This document shows, in pieces, positions 25,515 to 33,967 of a stretch of DNA of 41,957 bases; position 1 is the first letter of the stretch, and each line of letters begins with the position of its first letter. Under the pieces are notes generated by a model. The model searched no databases. It saw only the letters and a list, made by a program, of their open reading frames with translations, and had not been told where the DNA came from. Both the position numbers and the translations under genes were made by a program. Source of the stretch: Clostridia bacterium (GTDB lineage: Bacteria; Bacillota; Clostridia; Oscillospirales; Acutalibacteraceae); contig JAFPLH010000089.1 in assembly GCA_017402845.1 (NCBI GenBank), forward strand, positions 1-41,957, read 5' to 3'.

Positions 25515-26690
25515 ATGACTAACGAATACTACATAGAAAACGACAAAAAATACATTGCCAATACTTACAAAAGACAAAACGTCGTACTTGCAAGGGGCAA
25601 AGGCTCTACCGCATATGATGTTGACGGTAAAAAGTATATAGACTTTACCTCAGGTATAGGCGTAAACAGCTTAGGCTACTGTAACGAAAACTGGGTTTCG
25701 GCAGTATGTGCGCAGGCTCAGACAATGCAGCATACGTCAAATATTTTTTATTCGGTACCCGACGTTTTACTTGCCGAAAAGCTGTGCAAAGCAACGGGAT
25801 ATAGCAAGGTGTTCTTTGCAAATTCCGGTGCAGAGGCTAACGAGGGTGCAATAAAGGTTGCAAGAAAATACGGTACGGACAACAAGGGCAAGGACTGTGT
25901 AAACATTATTACACTTAAAAACTCATTCCACGGCAGAACTATTGCCTCACTTGAAGCAACAGGACAGGACGTTTTTCATAAGAATTTCTATCCGTTTACG
26001 GGCGGATTCAGGTATGTACCTATAAACGATACAGCCGCACTTGAAAAAGCTTTTGATAATACTGTTTGCGCAGTAATGATAGAGCTTGTTCAGGGTGAAG
26101 GCGGAGTTGTGGCAGCGGATAAGGATTTTGTAAAGTTCGTTTACAATTTCTGCAAAGAAAAAGATATACTTTTCATTGTTGACGAGGTACAAACGGGTGT
26201 TGGCAGAACAGGAACTTTGCTTACAAGCCGCCAGTTCGGAGTTATTCCCGATATTACAACTCTTGCAAAAGGACTTGCAGGCGGTTTGCCGATAGGCGCT
26301 GTTCTTATGAACGAAAAAACAGGCGGAGTTCTCGGCTTCAGCGATCATGGTTCAACGTTCGGCGGGAATCCCGTATCATGTGCAGGAGCTTATGCCGTAC
26401 TCGGTGAGCTTCTTGATAAGGGCGTACTTGAAGATGTATCTGCAAAGGGCGATTATTTCAGAAAAGAGCTTATGGCTATTCCCGCAGTTGAGGATATTTC
26501 AGGACTTGGCATGATGATAGGAATAACTCTTAACGATAAGTATAAAGCCGCAGATATAGCCGCAAAATGCGCTGAAAACGGCTTGCTTGTTCTTACCGCA
26601 AAGACAAAGATCAGATTTTTGCCGCCGCTCAATATCACAAAAGAGGAGATAGACGAGGGTCTCAGCATATTTAAAAATGTTTTGGGTTGA
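25515..26690 (+). CDS. argD: Acetylornithine aminotransferase family (ArgD-like, class III PLP)
   Basis: This class III aminotransferase has about 391 residues. Family marks are YDVDGKKYIDFTSGIGVNSLG, the cofactor-phosphate loop NSGAEANEGAIKVARKYG, FHGRTIASLEATGQ, the PLP-ring aspartate in FIVDEVQTGVGRTG and the Schiff-base Lys252 in TLAKGLAGGLP. It converts N-acetylglutamate semialdehyde to N-acetylornithine in arginine synthesis; succinylornithine or ornithine activity cannot be excluded. GAGGAG at 25501-25506 is 8 nt before the ATG at 25515, which is preferred over an upstream TTG at 25488. No other arginine gene is nearby. A strong terminator follows. Confidence 0.92.
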   Translation: MTNEYYIENDKKYIANTYKRQNVVLARGKGSTAYDVDGKKYIDFTSGIGVNSLGYCNENWVSAVCAQAQTMQHTSNIFYSVPDVLLAEKLCKATGYSKVFFANSGAEANEGAIKVARKYGTDNKGKDCVNIITLKNSFHGRTIASLEATGQDVFHKNFYPFTGGFRYVPINDTAALEKAFDNTVCAVMIELVQGEGGVVAADKDFVKFVYNFCKEKDILFIVDEVQTGVGRTGTLLTSRQFGVIPDITTLAKGLAGGLPIGAVLMNEKTGGVLGFSDHGSTFGGNPVSCAGAYAVLGELLDKGVLEDVSAKGDYFRKELMAIPAVEDISGLGMMIGITLNDKYKAADIAAKCAENGLLVLTAKTKIRFLPPLNITKEEIDEGLSIFKNVLG

Positions 26691-26718
26691 TACAATCTAT
26701 TAACAAAAAAATTCAGAC

Positions 26719-26758
26719 AAAAACAGCACTCTGCTTTTTACGGCAAAGTGCTGTTTTT
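26719..26758 (+). terminator. Rho-independent terminator after argD
   Basis: AAAAACAGCACT (26719-26730) is perfectly complementary to AGTGCTGTTTTT (26747-26758); the right arm itself ends in a T-run. It may act in both directions. Confidence 0.9.
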
Positions 26759-27080
26759 ATATTGCCGTTTTTTTCATAGAAAACGAAAGTTAACTGTTTG
26801 CAACAAAGCTGTTGTGTGAAAACCGAATTTTTCACTTTTAGCAAATAGTAAATATTTTTTTTCTTGACAATTTTATACTTATTTTTAAGTATGCGTGATA
26901 TATTATAGAATAGTGATTTGTCTATTTTTTCAATTTTACTAAAAAAGAGAAAAAATTATTATTTTTTCATTGCTTTTACCCTTGCAATTCATATTTTGGT
27001 AATATTTTTGTTGGATAATAGAAAAGTCAAACTGTTTTTTAAAAATAAAAAATGCAAATTATTAAAAGGAGTGATACAGC
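26759..27080 (+). promoter_or_regulatory. 322-bp AT-rich upstream region of the ABC-transporter operon
   Basis: No gene is seen. TTGACA is at 26864-26869. Just after it is a perfect 7-bp inverted repeat, ATACTTA-TTTT-TAAGTAT (26875-26892), placed where an operator would cover the -10 region. The -10 itself (AAGTAT 26887-26892 at 17 bp) is poor. The second copy of the TATTATAGAATAG motif is at 26901-26921. AAAGGAG stands before the first ATG. Confidence 0.4.
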
Positions 27081-28040
27081 ATGATCGAGGTTAAAAATAT
27101 TACTAAATGCTACGGCGATAAGGTTGCCGTGGATAACGTAAGCTTTACCGCCCCCAGCGGAGAAATTCTCGGTTTTCTCGGACCTAACGGTGCAGGCAAG
27201 TCAACGACTATGAACATAATCACAGGTTATTTGTCATCATCAAGCGGTACAGTCACTATTGACGGCTGTGAGATTTTGGAGGATCCGAAACAAGCAAAAA
27301 GTAAAATAGGATATCTTCCCGAAATACCGCCGCTTTATATGGATATGACCGTACAGAAATACCTTGAATTTATGTTCGATCTGAAAAAGGTGAAAATGGA
27401 TAAGGAGGAGCATATTGAGGAGGTTTGCAGACTCGTTAAGATAAGCACTGTTACACACAGACTTATAAAGAACCTTTCAAAGGGATATAAACAGCGTGTA
27501 GGTCTGGCACAGGCACTTTTGGGAAATCCGCCCGTTCTTATTCTGGACGAACCTACCGTAGGTCTTGATCCTAAGCAGATAATAGAAATCAGAAATCTTG
27601 TTAAAAGTCTGGGCAAAAAGCATACTGTTATTTTGTCGTCGCATATTTTGTCAGAGGTGCAGGCAATTTGCGACAGAGTAGTTATCATCAGCAACGGTAA
27701 AGTAGTTGCAGATGAAACTACCGAGGGACTTTCTCAGAAGCTCGGAAAATCAAATCGTCTGATCGTCGAGGCTGAGGGTAACAAAACAAAGATCATTGAT
27801 ACTATTTCTTGTATTCCCGACGTTAAAAGCGTTAAAACCGAAAAAGAACTCGGAGATAACGTTTTTGAATTTAGCGTTGACATTGAAGAAGATGTTGATA
27901 TCAGACGCAAGCTGTTTTATGCTATGGCTGCTGAAGATCTGCCGATACTTACAATGCGCAGCGACAATATTTCACTTGAAGAAGCATTTTTGCGGCTTAC
28001 AAACGATACTCAGTATTCTAATAAAAGGAGGCAGCAGTAA
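27081..28040 (+). CDS. ABC transporter ATP-binding protein (GldA/CcmA-like)
   Basis: The 319-residue ATPase has Walker A GPNGAGKST, Q-loop LPEIPPLY, signature LSKGYKQRVGLAQAL, Walker B VLILDEPTVGLDP, the H-loop SSHIL and an extra C-terminal region of about 90 residues. It is the ABC-2 exporter class. It is the first gene of a four-gene operon. Its stop overlaps the next start by 1 nt (TAATG), so ATPase and permease are translationally coupled. The GldA-GldF-GldG-DUF4340 set is common in Firmicutes and Bacteroidetes. In Bacteroidetes Gld proteins support gliding, but no motility role is implied here; substrate unknown. Confidence 0.93.
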   Translation: MIEVKNITKCYGDKVAVDNVSFTAPSGEILGFLGPNGAGKSTTMNIITGYLSSSSGTVTIDGCEILEDPKQAKSKIGYLPEIPPLYMDMTVQKYLEFMFDLKKVKMDKEEHIEEVCRLVKISTVTHRLIKNLSKGYKQRVGLAQALLGNPPVLILDEPTVGLDPKQIIEIRNLVKSLGKKHTVILSSHILSEVQAICDRVVIISNGKVVADETTEGLSQKLGKSNRLIVEAEGNKTKIIDTISCIPDVKSVKTEKELGDNVFEFSVDIEEDVDIRRKLFYAMAAEDLPILTMRSDNISLEEAFLRLTNDTQYSNKRRQQ

Positions 28041-28744
28041 TGGGTGCGATTATCAAAAGAGAGCTTTACTCTTATTTTTGTTCGCCTGTGGCTTACGTTG
28101 TAATGGCGATATTCTTTTTCTTTTCGGGATTGTTTTTTACAATAATCTGTCTTTCAAACGATTCCTCTAACCTTACATACGTTTTTACTAATATGTTCCT
28201 TGTAACTATACTTCTTACACCGATTCTTTGTATGAAGCTGTGGAGCGACGAAAAGCGTTTGAAAACAGATCAGGCGCTGCTTACCTCGCCTGTAAGCATT
28301 CTCGGCATTGTTTTGGGCAAGCTGTTTGCCGCTTGTATCCTTTATCTTGTATGTATGGCGATTTATCTTGTGTTTGGGTTTGTTCTGTCATTCTTTGTAA
28401 CGCCTAACTGGGCTGTTATTCTCTGCAATTTCTTCGGATTGTTCATTCTTGGCAGCACAATGATCTCTATTGACCTGTTCTTGTCCTCTTTGACAGAAAG
28501 CCAGATGATAGCCGCAATTACAGGCTTTGCAGTTGGTCTTTCGGTATATCTTATAGATAACGTTGCAAAGGCTGTTCCTGTGCAGATCATCTCTACTGCA
28601 TTGCAGAAGATCTCGTTTATGACTCACTATCAGAACTTTACGGTAGGCCTTTTGAGCTTTGCAGATGTAGTATTCTTTTTGTCGGTAATAACGCTGTTTG
28701 TATTCCTTACAGTTCGTGTTATAGAGAAAAAACGCTGGAGCTAA
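28040..28744 (+). CDS. ABC-2 type permease (GldF-like)
   Basis: The 234-residue protein has about six membrane helices and the GldF/ABC-2 pattern: IKRELYSYFCSPVAYVVMAIF at the N-terminus, followed by TPILCMKLWSDEKRLKTDQALLTSPVS. The latter motif (a cytoplasmic loop that contacts the ATPase) is characteristic of this permease family. Directly coupled to the ATPase gene upstream and 15 nt from the next gene. Transported substrate unknown. Confidence 0.92.
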   Translation: MGAIIKRELYSYFCSPVAYVVMAIFFFFSGLFFTIICLSNDSSNLTYVFTNMFLVTILLTPILCMKLWSDEKRLKTDQALLTSPVSILGIVLGKLFAACILYLVCMAIYLVFGFVLSFFVTPNWAVILCNFFGLFILGSTMISIDLFLSSLTESQMIAAITGFAVGLSVYLIDNVAKAVPVQIISTALQKISFMTHYQNFTVGLLSFADVVFFLSVITLFVFLTVRVIEKKRWS

Positions 28745-28759
28745 GGAGGGTGTAAAAAT

Positions 28760-30667
28760 ATGAGCAAGAAAAAAAATAAGAAGTCCGAGCAAACCGAAAG
28801 CAAGCTTACTATCTCAAAAAACAATGATACAGCCGAGGAAATAACCGAAGCAAATCAGACAGAAGAAGCCGCAGCGATAGATGAAGCAGCCGAAAATACC
28901 GCTGTTACGGAGAGTACGGAAAATACAGATAACGAAGCGTCCGAGTCCCCCGAAAACGAGCTTGAAAGCATAGCAGACGAAATACCGGTTGAAGAACCTG
29001 AAGAAGTATCCGTAAGCGATACCGAGAGTACCTCAGAAGAAAAGTCAGATGAGGATACAGAGGAGAAGGCAAAGGACGAGAGTGAAGAAAAATCTGCCAA
29101 AAAGCCTGAAACGGAAAAGAAGAAAACCGACGAAAAAAAATCCGCTGAAAAGGCTGAAAAAAAGGCAGCAAGAAAGAGCAAACGTGCGCTTAAAGAAAGA
29201 GCATTCAAGAGAGGCTGGTTCTCTGTTGTATTAGTAGTGTTGTTTATTGCAGCGGTCATCATAGTAAACATTATCGCTATGACGCTGAACGAAAAAATAC
29301 CGGCTCTTACATTTGATACTACCGGTACAGACAGCTTTGAGCTTTCACAAGATACGCTTGATTATCTTGCTAAGCTGGATCAGGATATTAAAATTATCGT
29401 TCTCGGTGAAGAAAAGGATTTCAAAAACGGCGGCGAGTACTATATACAAGCCAATACCCTTTTACACGAGTACGAAAACAACAGCGATCATATTACGATC
29501 GAATATGTTGATATGTCTACCAACCCGACATTCAGCAGCAAATACCCGAATGAAACTCTTTCGTATTACGGCGTTATCGTGCAGGGTGAGAATGATTATA
29601 AATATCTCACTGAACATGATATGTTTGATATCCAGATAGACTATAATACTTATAATTATTATATTGCAGGCTCAATGGTAGAGCAGGCTGTAACATCTGC
29701 AATTTTGTATGATACTACCGCAGATAAGCCGAAGGTAACATTCGTTTCTGATATCAACGGTCAGGACTACGACTTCTTCAAAAACTATCTTGAAACAAAC
29801 GGCTTTGAAACAGCAGAGGTATCTCCCGCAGTCGGAGATATTCCCGAAGATACAGCCGTACTTGTTCTGTATGATCCGACAGTTGACCTTAACGAAGCTT
29901 TTGTAAATCGTATCTCTGAATTCCTCAACAATAACGGCAAACTCGGAAAACAGCTTTTGTATGTTGCTCCGTCTGCATTAAAGGAATTCCCGAATATAGA
30001 CTCGCTTCTCGAAGAATGGGATATTGCCGTTGAAAATGGTTATGCGCTTGAAAATGATACAAGCTATATGGCACCTCTCGGAAACAGTCTTTATCTCTTT
30101 GCAACTCAGTATAAGGATATGTCTTATACAACGGGTATGAAGAATACTTCACTTCCGTTCTGCGTTATCAGCAGCTTTACAAAGCCGGTCAAAATTCTTG
30201 ATGAAACAAATACAAATGTTTCAGCGCTTATGACGCTTTCAGATAAAAGCTCAGTTGTATATCCTACCGATACGGGCGACGAAGCAAAGTCTGAAAAAGT
30301 AGATACTCCAAATGTAAACATTGGCGTAATATCAAAGAAGAAATCAACCGAAAATACAAGCAGCGATTCCGGCGAAACAGCAAACAAAGAGTCAGATATA
30401 ATCGTTATAGGCTGTTCTTTAGGTCTTGACGAAAGCCTGCTGCGTTCTGCTGTATATGGTAACTCGTCTTATATTATTTCTGTTCTGAATAGTGTAACGG
30501 GCAGAGGTGATGTCGGAATATCTATTGAAGCAAAGAGCCTGACAACAAAGGAGCTTGGTATTACATCTGCTCAGATAAATGTATTGGGTACTCTGTTTAT
30601 TGTATTACTGCCGATCTTGGTAATAGTAGTAGGCTTTGTAATATTTATGAAGCGTCGTAATATGTAA
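28760..30667 (+). CDS. GldG-family ABC transporter auxiliary protein with acidic/Lys-rich N-terminal extension
   Basis: Of the 635 residues, the first ~145 are a low-complexity cytoplasmic tail rich in Glu, Asp, Lys and Ser (for example AEEITEANQTEEAAAIDEAA, then KKPETEKKKTDEKKSAEKA). A membrane helix follows at about 152-176 (WFSVVLVVLFIAAVIIVNIIA). The extracellular GldG-type domain (SQDTLDYLAKLDQDIKIIVL ... YVDMSTNP) and a last helix (LFIVLLPILVIVVGFVIF) end with MKRRNM. GldG-like proteins form part of the transporter. The extension is not a usual part of the family and may come from repeat expansion or bind a cytoplasmic partner. Confidence 0.85.
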   Translation: MSKKKNKKSEQTESKLTISKNNDTAEEITEANQTEEAAAIDEAAENTAVTESTENTDNEASESPENELESIADEIPVEEPEEVSVSDTESTSEEKSDEDTEEKAKDESEEKSAKKPETEKKKTDEKKSAEKAEKKAARKSKRALKERAFKRGWFSVVLVVLFIAAVIIVNIIAMTLNEKIPALTFDTTGTDSFELSQDTLDYLAKLDQDIKIIVLGEEKDFKNGGEYYIQANTLLHEYENNSDHITIEYVDMSTNPTFSSKYPNETLSYYGVIVQGENDYKYLTEHDMFDIQIDYNTYNYYIAGSMVEQAVTSAILYDTTADKPKVTFVSDINGQDYDFFKNYLETNGFETAEVSPAVGDIPEDTAVLVLYDPTVDLNEAFVNRISEFLNNNGKLGKQLLYVAPSALKEFPNIDSLLEEWDIAVENGYALENDTSYMAPLGNSLYLFATQYKDMSYTTGMKNTSLPFCVISSFTKPVKILDETNTNVSALMTLSDKSSVVYPTDTGDEAKSEKVDTPNVNIGVISKKKSTENTSSDSGETANKESDIIVIGCSLGLDESLLRSAVYGNSSYIISVLNSVTGRGDVGISIEAKSLTTKELGITSAQINVLGTLFIVLLPILVIVVGFVIFMKRRNM

Positions 30668-30679
30668 AGGGGCGAAAAT

Positions 30680-32173
30680 ATGAAAAAGACTACAAAAACA
30701 ATGATAATAGCTTTAAGCTCGGTTGCGGTTCTTACTGGCGGACTTTTGCTTGTAAAATTTGCCGTACCGGAGCATGTGGGTGAAGATACCTCGTCAAATC
30801 AAGTTGAAACGATAACAGGCGAGGAGCATATACATCTGATAAGTTATGTGCCTGCCGATATAAAGCAAATAGACGTTGAAAACGAAACAGGAAAGTATAC
30901 TCTGCTGTCTGAAACTCCGAAAACGCAGACAACAGCCTCAGACGGCACAGCGTCTTATTTGACAGACGCTACTGTATATACTCTTGTAGGGTATGAGGAT
31001 ATGCAGCTGCTTACGGGTTCGCCTGACGGTCTTGCTGCTGACTGTGCTGCTGTAACTGCCGTGAAAAAGGTAAACGACGGTTCGGCAAAATCGGACTTCG
31101 GTTTTGATTCACCAAGGGCGGTTGTAGCTGTAACGTATCAGTCGGGCGAAAAACGCACAATTACTCTCGGTAATGACGCAGACGCAGACAAGGGCGCATA
31201 TATTATGCTTGACGGTGACGAAAATGTTTATCTTGCAGAGAGTAGTTCGGTTGACGGATATCTGACGGGCGCTATGGATATGCTCACAACGGATATAGGC
31301 TCAGCCGCACGTGACGACAATGACAACATATTCACAAAAATGGTATTCGGCGGCAGCTTGTTCGGAAAAGACGTTGTTCTTGAACACAACGACAACAAAG
31401 CTTTTTCGCAGTCATACGTGATTACCTCTCCTGATAAGACTATCGCTAACGAAGAAACGGTCACTTATATGGTAAACAATGTAAGAAGCCTTTCTGCAAA
31501 GAAAGTGCTGGCAGTATCTCCTGATGAAGAAAAAATAGCTCAGTACGGACTTGATAAGCCTTATGTTACCGTAGAAGCTCAATTTCCTGATATCAGCGTA
31601 AGCTACAAGGCAACAAAGCCTGATGATGAGGGACTTTTCTATCTTATGAGTGACTCTATTATTTATCAAATGGATAAAAACGCTGTTCCGTGGGTTAATT
31701 ACTCTTATGACCAGATGATACCTAATACGGTATTAAGTCCTAAGTATGTAAATATTGAAAAAGTAGTCATAACGGCAGGTGACAAGACTTATGAGTTTGT
31801 TGTTAAAAACGATACTTCTGTAAAGTTTAATCCTGATGATAATACGGATACAGAGGTAACAACAACTTCTGTAACATGCAACGGCAAGGAAATTGACGAA
31901 AACAATTATAATGTATTCTTCCAGAACCTGATCTCGGCGCAAAGAACGGGAATAAATGAGATTCCGCAGGGTAAAAAGGAGATACTCTCAGTTAAATATG
32001 TATCGACAGAGGGCAAAGAGAGCGAAGCAGTTTATTATGAGGGCGAAAACAGAAAATGTCCGGTAGTAATAAACGGAACTCTCGGCAGTACCGCATACGA
32101 AAGCTATGTAAGCAAGATAATTGAGGATCTGCCAAAGATCGCTGATAATCAGACGGTACAGAGCGTATATTAA
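30680..32173 (+). CDS. DUF4340-domain protein of the ABC operon
   Basis: The 497-residue protein has one N-terminal membrane anchor (MIIALSSVAVLTGGLLLVKF) and a long extracytoplasmic region with DUF4340-like beta-rich repeats (FGFDSPRAVVAVTYQSGEKR; YGLDKPYVTVEAQF). DUF4340 proteins are almost always encoded after GldG-type genes, and the 12-nt spacing here fits. They are probably periplasmic or cell-surface subunits of the transporter; no biochemical function is established. A strong terminator follows. Confidence 0.85.
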   Translation: MKKTTKTMIIALSSVAVLTGGLLLVKFAVPEHVGEDTSSNQVETITGEEHIHLISYVPADIKQIDVENETGKYTLLSETPKTQTTASDGTASYLTDATVYTLVGYEDMQLLTGSPDGLAADCAAVTAVKKVNDGSAKSDFGFDSPRAVVAVTYQSGEKRTITLGNDADADKGAYIMLDGDENVYLAESSSVDGYLTGAMDMLTTDIGSAARDDNDNIFTKMVFGGSLFGKDVVLEHNDNKAFSQSYVITSPDKTIANEETVTYMVNNVRSLSAKKVLAVSPDEEKIAQYGLDKPYVTVEAQFPDISVSYKATKPDDEGLFYLMSDSIIYQMDKNAVPWVNYSYDQMIPNTVLSPKYVNIEKVVITAGDKTYEFVVKNDTSVKFNPDDNTDTEVTTTSVTCNGKEIDENNYNVFFQNLISAQRTGINEIPQGKKEILSVKYVSTEGKESEAVYYEGENRKCPVVINGTLGSTAYESYVSKIIEDLPKIADNQTVQSVY

Positions 32174-32194
32174 TAATAGTATAAAAAAATAAAG

Positions 32195-32236
32195 AAAAGA
32201 CATCGGCATTTTGTCGGTGTCTTTTGTATTTTTTAA
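32195..32236. terminator. Terminator between the ABC operon and spmB (convergent)
   Basis: A 13-bp stem with two G-U pairs (32195-32207 with 32213-32225, 5-nt loop) is followed by GTATTTTTT. Left-arm A's would give a T-run on the minus strand, so it can serve both directions. Confidence 0.85.
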
Positions 32237-32748
32237 AATATATGATATACCACAGCCAGACAAGCAGTCAGCATACTTGCGAAATCGGCAAGCATTGCGC
32301 ATGGTATGGTGCAGCCTGTTTTCTTTATCTTAGTTGCCCCGAAATATACCGCTATGCAGTAAAACGTTGTTTCAGTAGAGCCTGTCATAACCGCTGCCGC
32401 CTTTGCAATAAGAGAGTCAGCGCCGTGTTCTTCTATAATAGAATTAAGCATTGCAAAAGAGCCGCTGCCGCTTACAGGCTTTAACAGGAAAAAAGGAGCT
32501 GTTTCTTTCGGTATTCCAAGCAGAGATGTTATCGGCTCGGCAAGTGTGGTGATAAGGTCAGCCGCCCCTGACGCTTTTAACATTCCAACGGCTGTCACCA
32601 AACCTATGAGCGAAGGTGCGATTGCATACATATTTTTAAGTCCTTCTTTTGCGCCGTCGGTAAATGCCGAAAAAACAGGCGTACCCTTTATTAATGCATA
32701 TACAATTATTATGAGCATTATGCCCGGTATGATATAATCAGAAAACAT
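32233..32748 (-). CDS. spmB: Spore maturation protein B
   Basis: The 171-residue membrane protein has the SpmB/nucleoside-recognition (Gate) pattern: IIPGIMLIIIVYALIKGTPVFSAFTDGAKEG, with PVFSAFTDGAKEGL the family marker, then GSGSFAMLNSI and GSTETTFYCIAVYFGATKIKKT. With SpmA it helps dehydrate the spore core, which gives heat resistance. The two genes overlap by 11 nt and are coupled. Their presence is strong evidence that the organism can form spores. Confidence 0.93.
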   Translation of the reverse strand: MFSDYIIPGIMLIIIVYALIKGTPVFSAFTDGAKEGLKNMYAIAPSLIGLVTAVGMLKASGAADLITTLAEPITSLLGIPKETAPFFLLKPVSGSGSFAMLNSIIEEHGADSLIAKAAAVMTGSTETTFYCIAVYFGATKIKKTGCTIPCAMLADFASMLTACLAVVYHIF

Positions 32749-33340
32749 CTGAGCCTGCCTTTCTTTTATAAAACAGATTTACCGATACTATTCCCACAAT
32801 TATACCTGCAACAGATGCCGCCCATATATACGGTATAACTGCCGACGGAGAAGTACACCCGTTTGATTGAAGTATTGATATTATCATTGTTGGCATTAGC
32901 TGAAATGACGTTGTATTAAGTATGATAAACATTATCATATTTTTGTCGGCTGTATGTGTTTCTTTTGCAAGGACGCTTTCTTCTTCAAGTGCTTTCATGG
33001 CTTTTAGTCCGAGTGGTGTTGCCGCATTGCCTAAACCGAGTAAATTTGCCGTGACATTCATACATATTGCACGATATGCCTTGCCGTTCTTGTCAAGCGT
33101 TGGGAATAATCGTGTAAGTATTGGTGAAAGCAGCTTTGCTACGGCTTTTGTTATTCCGCTGCGTTCTCCTATTTCCATAATACCACTCCATAAGCATAAT
33201 ATCCCTGTCATTGATATGATAAGCTCAACAGCTTCATTTGCAGATGATAATATGCTCTCTCCAAGTGCAGTTGTATTTCCTGTAAAAAATGAACATATTA
33301 TACTGCCGATAATTATTATCGCCCAGATGTAATTCAGCAT
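32738..33340 (-). CDS. spmA: Spore maturation protein A
   Basis: This 200-residue protein with several membrane helices is the SpmA half of the pair. Typical stretches are GMTGILCLWSGIMEIGERSG-like sequence (here SMTGILCLWSGIMEIGERSG), LSPILTRLFP, NVTANLLGLGNAATPLGLKAM and NTTSFQLMPTMIISI. It starts after GGGGGA. The gene faces away from the abrB-like gene, sharing a ~105-bp region. In B. subtilis spmAB sits next to dacB and is transcribed in the mother cell under SigE; here dacB is absent from the window. Confidence 0.93.
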   Translation of the reverse strand: MLNYIWAIIIIGSIICSFFTGNTTALGESILSSANEAVELIISMTGILCLWSGIMEIGERSGITKAVAKLLSPILTRLFPTLDKNGKAYRAICMNVTANLLGLGNAATPLGLKAMKALEEESVLAKETHTADKNMIMFIILNTTSFQLMPTMIISILQSNGCTSPSAVIPYIWAASVAGIIVGIVSVNLFYKRKAGSDVF

Positions 33341-33383
33341 TTGTATCCCCCACAGAAAAAAATTAATTATTTTTTACCAAAGC

Positions 33384-33412
33384 TTGACAAATTTTGTAAT
33401 TTATAGTATTAT
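33384..33412 (+). promoter_or_regulatory. Promoter of the AbrB-like gene
   Basis: TTGACA (33384-33389), 17 bp, TATTAT (33407-33412); the AAAGGAG ribosome site and ATG follow within 35 nt. Confidence 0.75.
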
Positions 33413-33445
33413 TAATAAACAGAAAATCAAAGGAGATGTTTTTAA

Positions 33446-33694
33446 ATGACAAAATATGATGTGTGTAAAATGGACGCACTGGGAAGAATACTTCTCCCCA
33501 AAAAGCTTAGAAAGGAGTATCAGCTTCAGGCAGACGATCAGATCGAATTGTTTGTTGATACTGATATGATAATCCTGAAGAAATACATTCCTTCTTGTAT
33601 CTTTTGTTCTGCAAAAGAAAATGTTTCTGAAATAAAGGGCAGATTCATTTGTAACGATTGTATAAAGGAAATATCGCAAATAAATAAGAGCTAA
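33446..33694 (+). CDS. AbrB/MazE/SpoVT-type regulator with C-terminal zinc ribbon
   Basis: The 82-residue protein has two parts. Residues 1-50 form a swapped-hairpin AbrB domain (CKMDALGRILLPKKLRKEYQL ... IELFVDTDMIILKKY in pieces) that binds DNA as a dimer. Residues 51-75 carry two CxxC pairs (CIFC ... ICNDC), a small zinc ribbon. AbrB-type proteins regulate stationary phase and sporulation. Its place beside spmA fits such a role, but the target genes are unknown. A good sigma-A promoter lies upstream. Confidence 0.85.
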   Translation: MTKYDVCKMDALGRILLPKKLRKEYQLQADDQIELFVDTDMIILKKYIPSCIFCSAKENVSEIKGRFICNDCIKEISQINKS

Positions 33695-33838
33695 CGGTAT
33701 AATAATATGCCGCTGTTATTGACGATATGATTTTTTACTATGTTTTGTACAATGGTTTTGCGGTATGAACAGCAATATGTGCAAAAAACAAGTAAAAAGT
33801 TTGGTTACAATTTATATGCAATAAATTGTTAGCAGTAA

Positions 33839-33867
33839 TTGAAAGTATTCCGAAAAAATGATAAAAT
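33839..33867 (+). promoter_or_regulatory. Promoter of the membrane-anchored pullulanase
   Basis: TTGAAA (33839-33844), 17 bp, TAAAAT (33862-33867), about 100 bp before the GTG start. Confidence 0.6.
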
Positions 33868-33967
33868 ATAAAGTGTTGAATTAGCAAGTTGCATAAATGT
33901 TCAGCTTTTGCCTTTAGAATTTTTATTTTACATTGTCGGAATATTTTGTTGTTTAGGAGGAAATAAA

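Noticed and set aside
28855..29271. Ser/Phe-rich minus-strand frame opposite the GldG extension
   Set aside because: It is the antisense reading of the Glu/Lys-rich repeat region; low complexity alone explains the open frame.
33908..33967. Upstream TTG start for the first pullulanase
   Set aside because: It would add 20 residues before a normal signal peptide; AGGAGG is placed 7 nt before the GTG at 33968.
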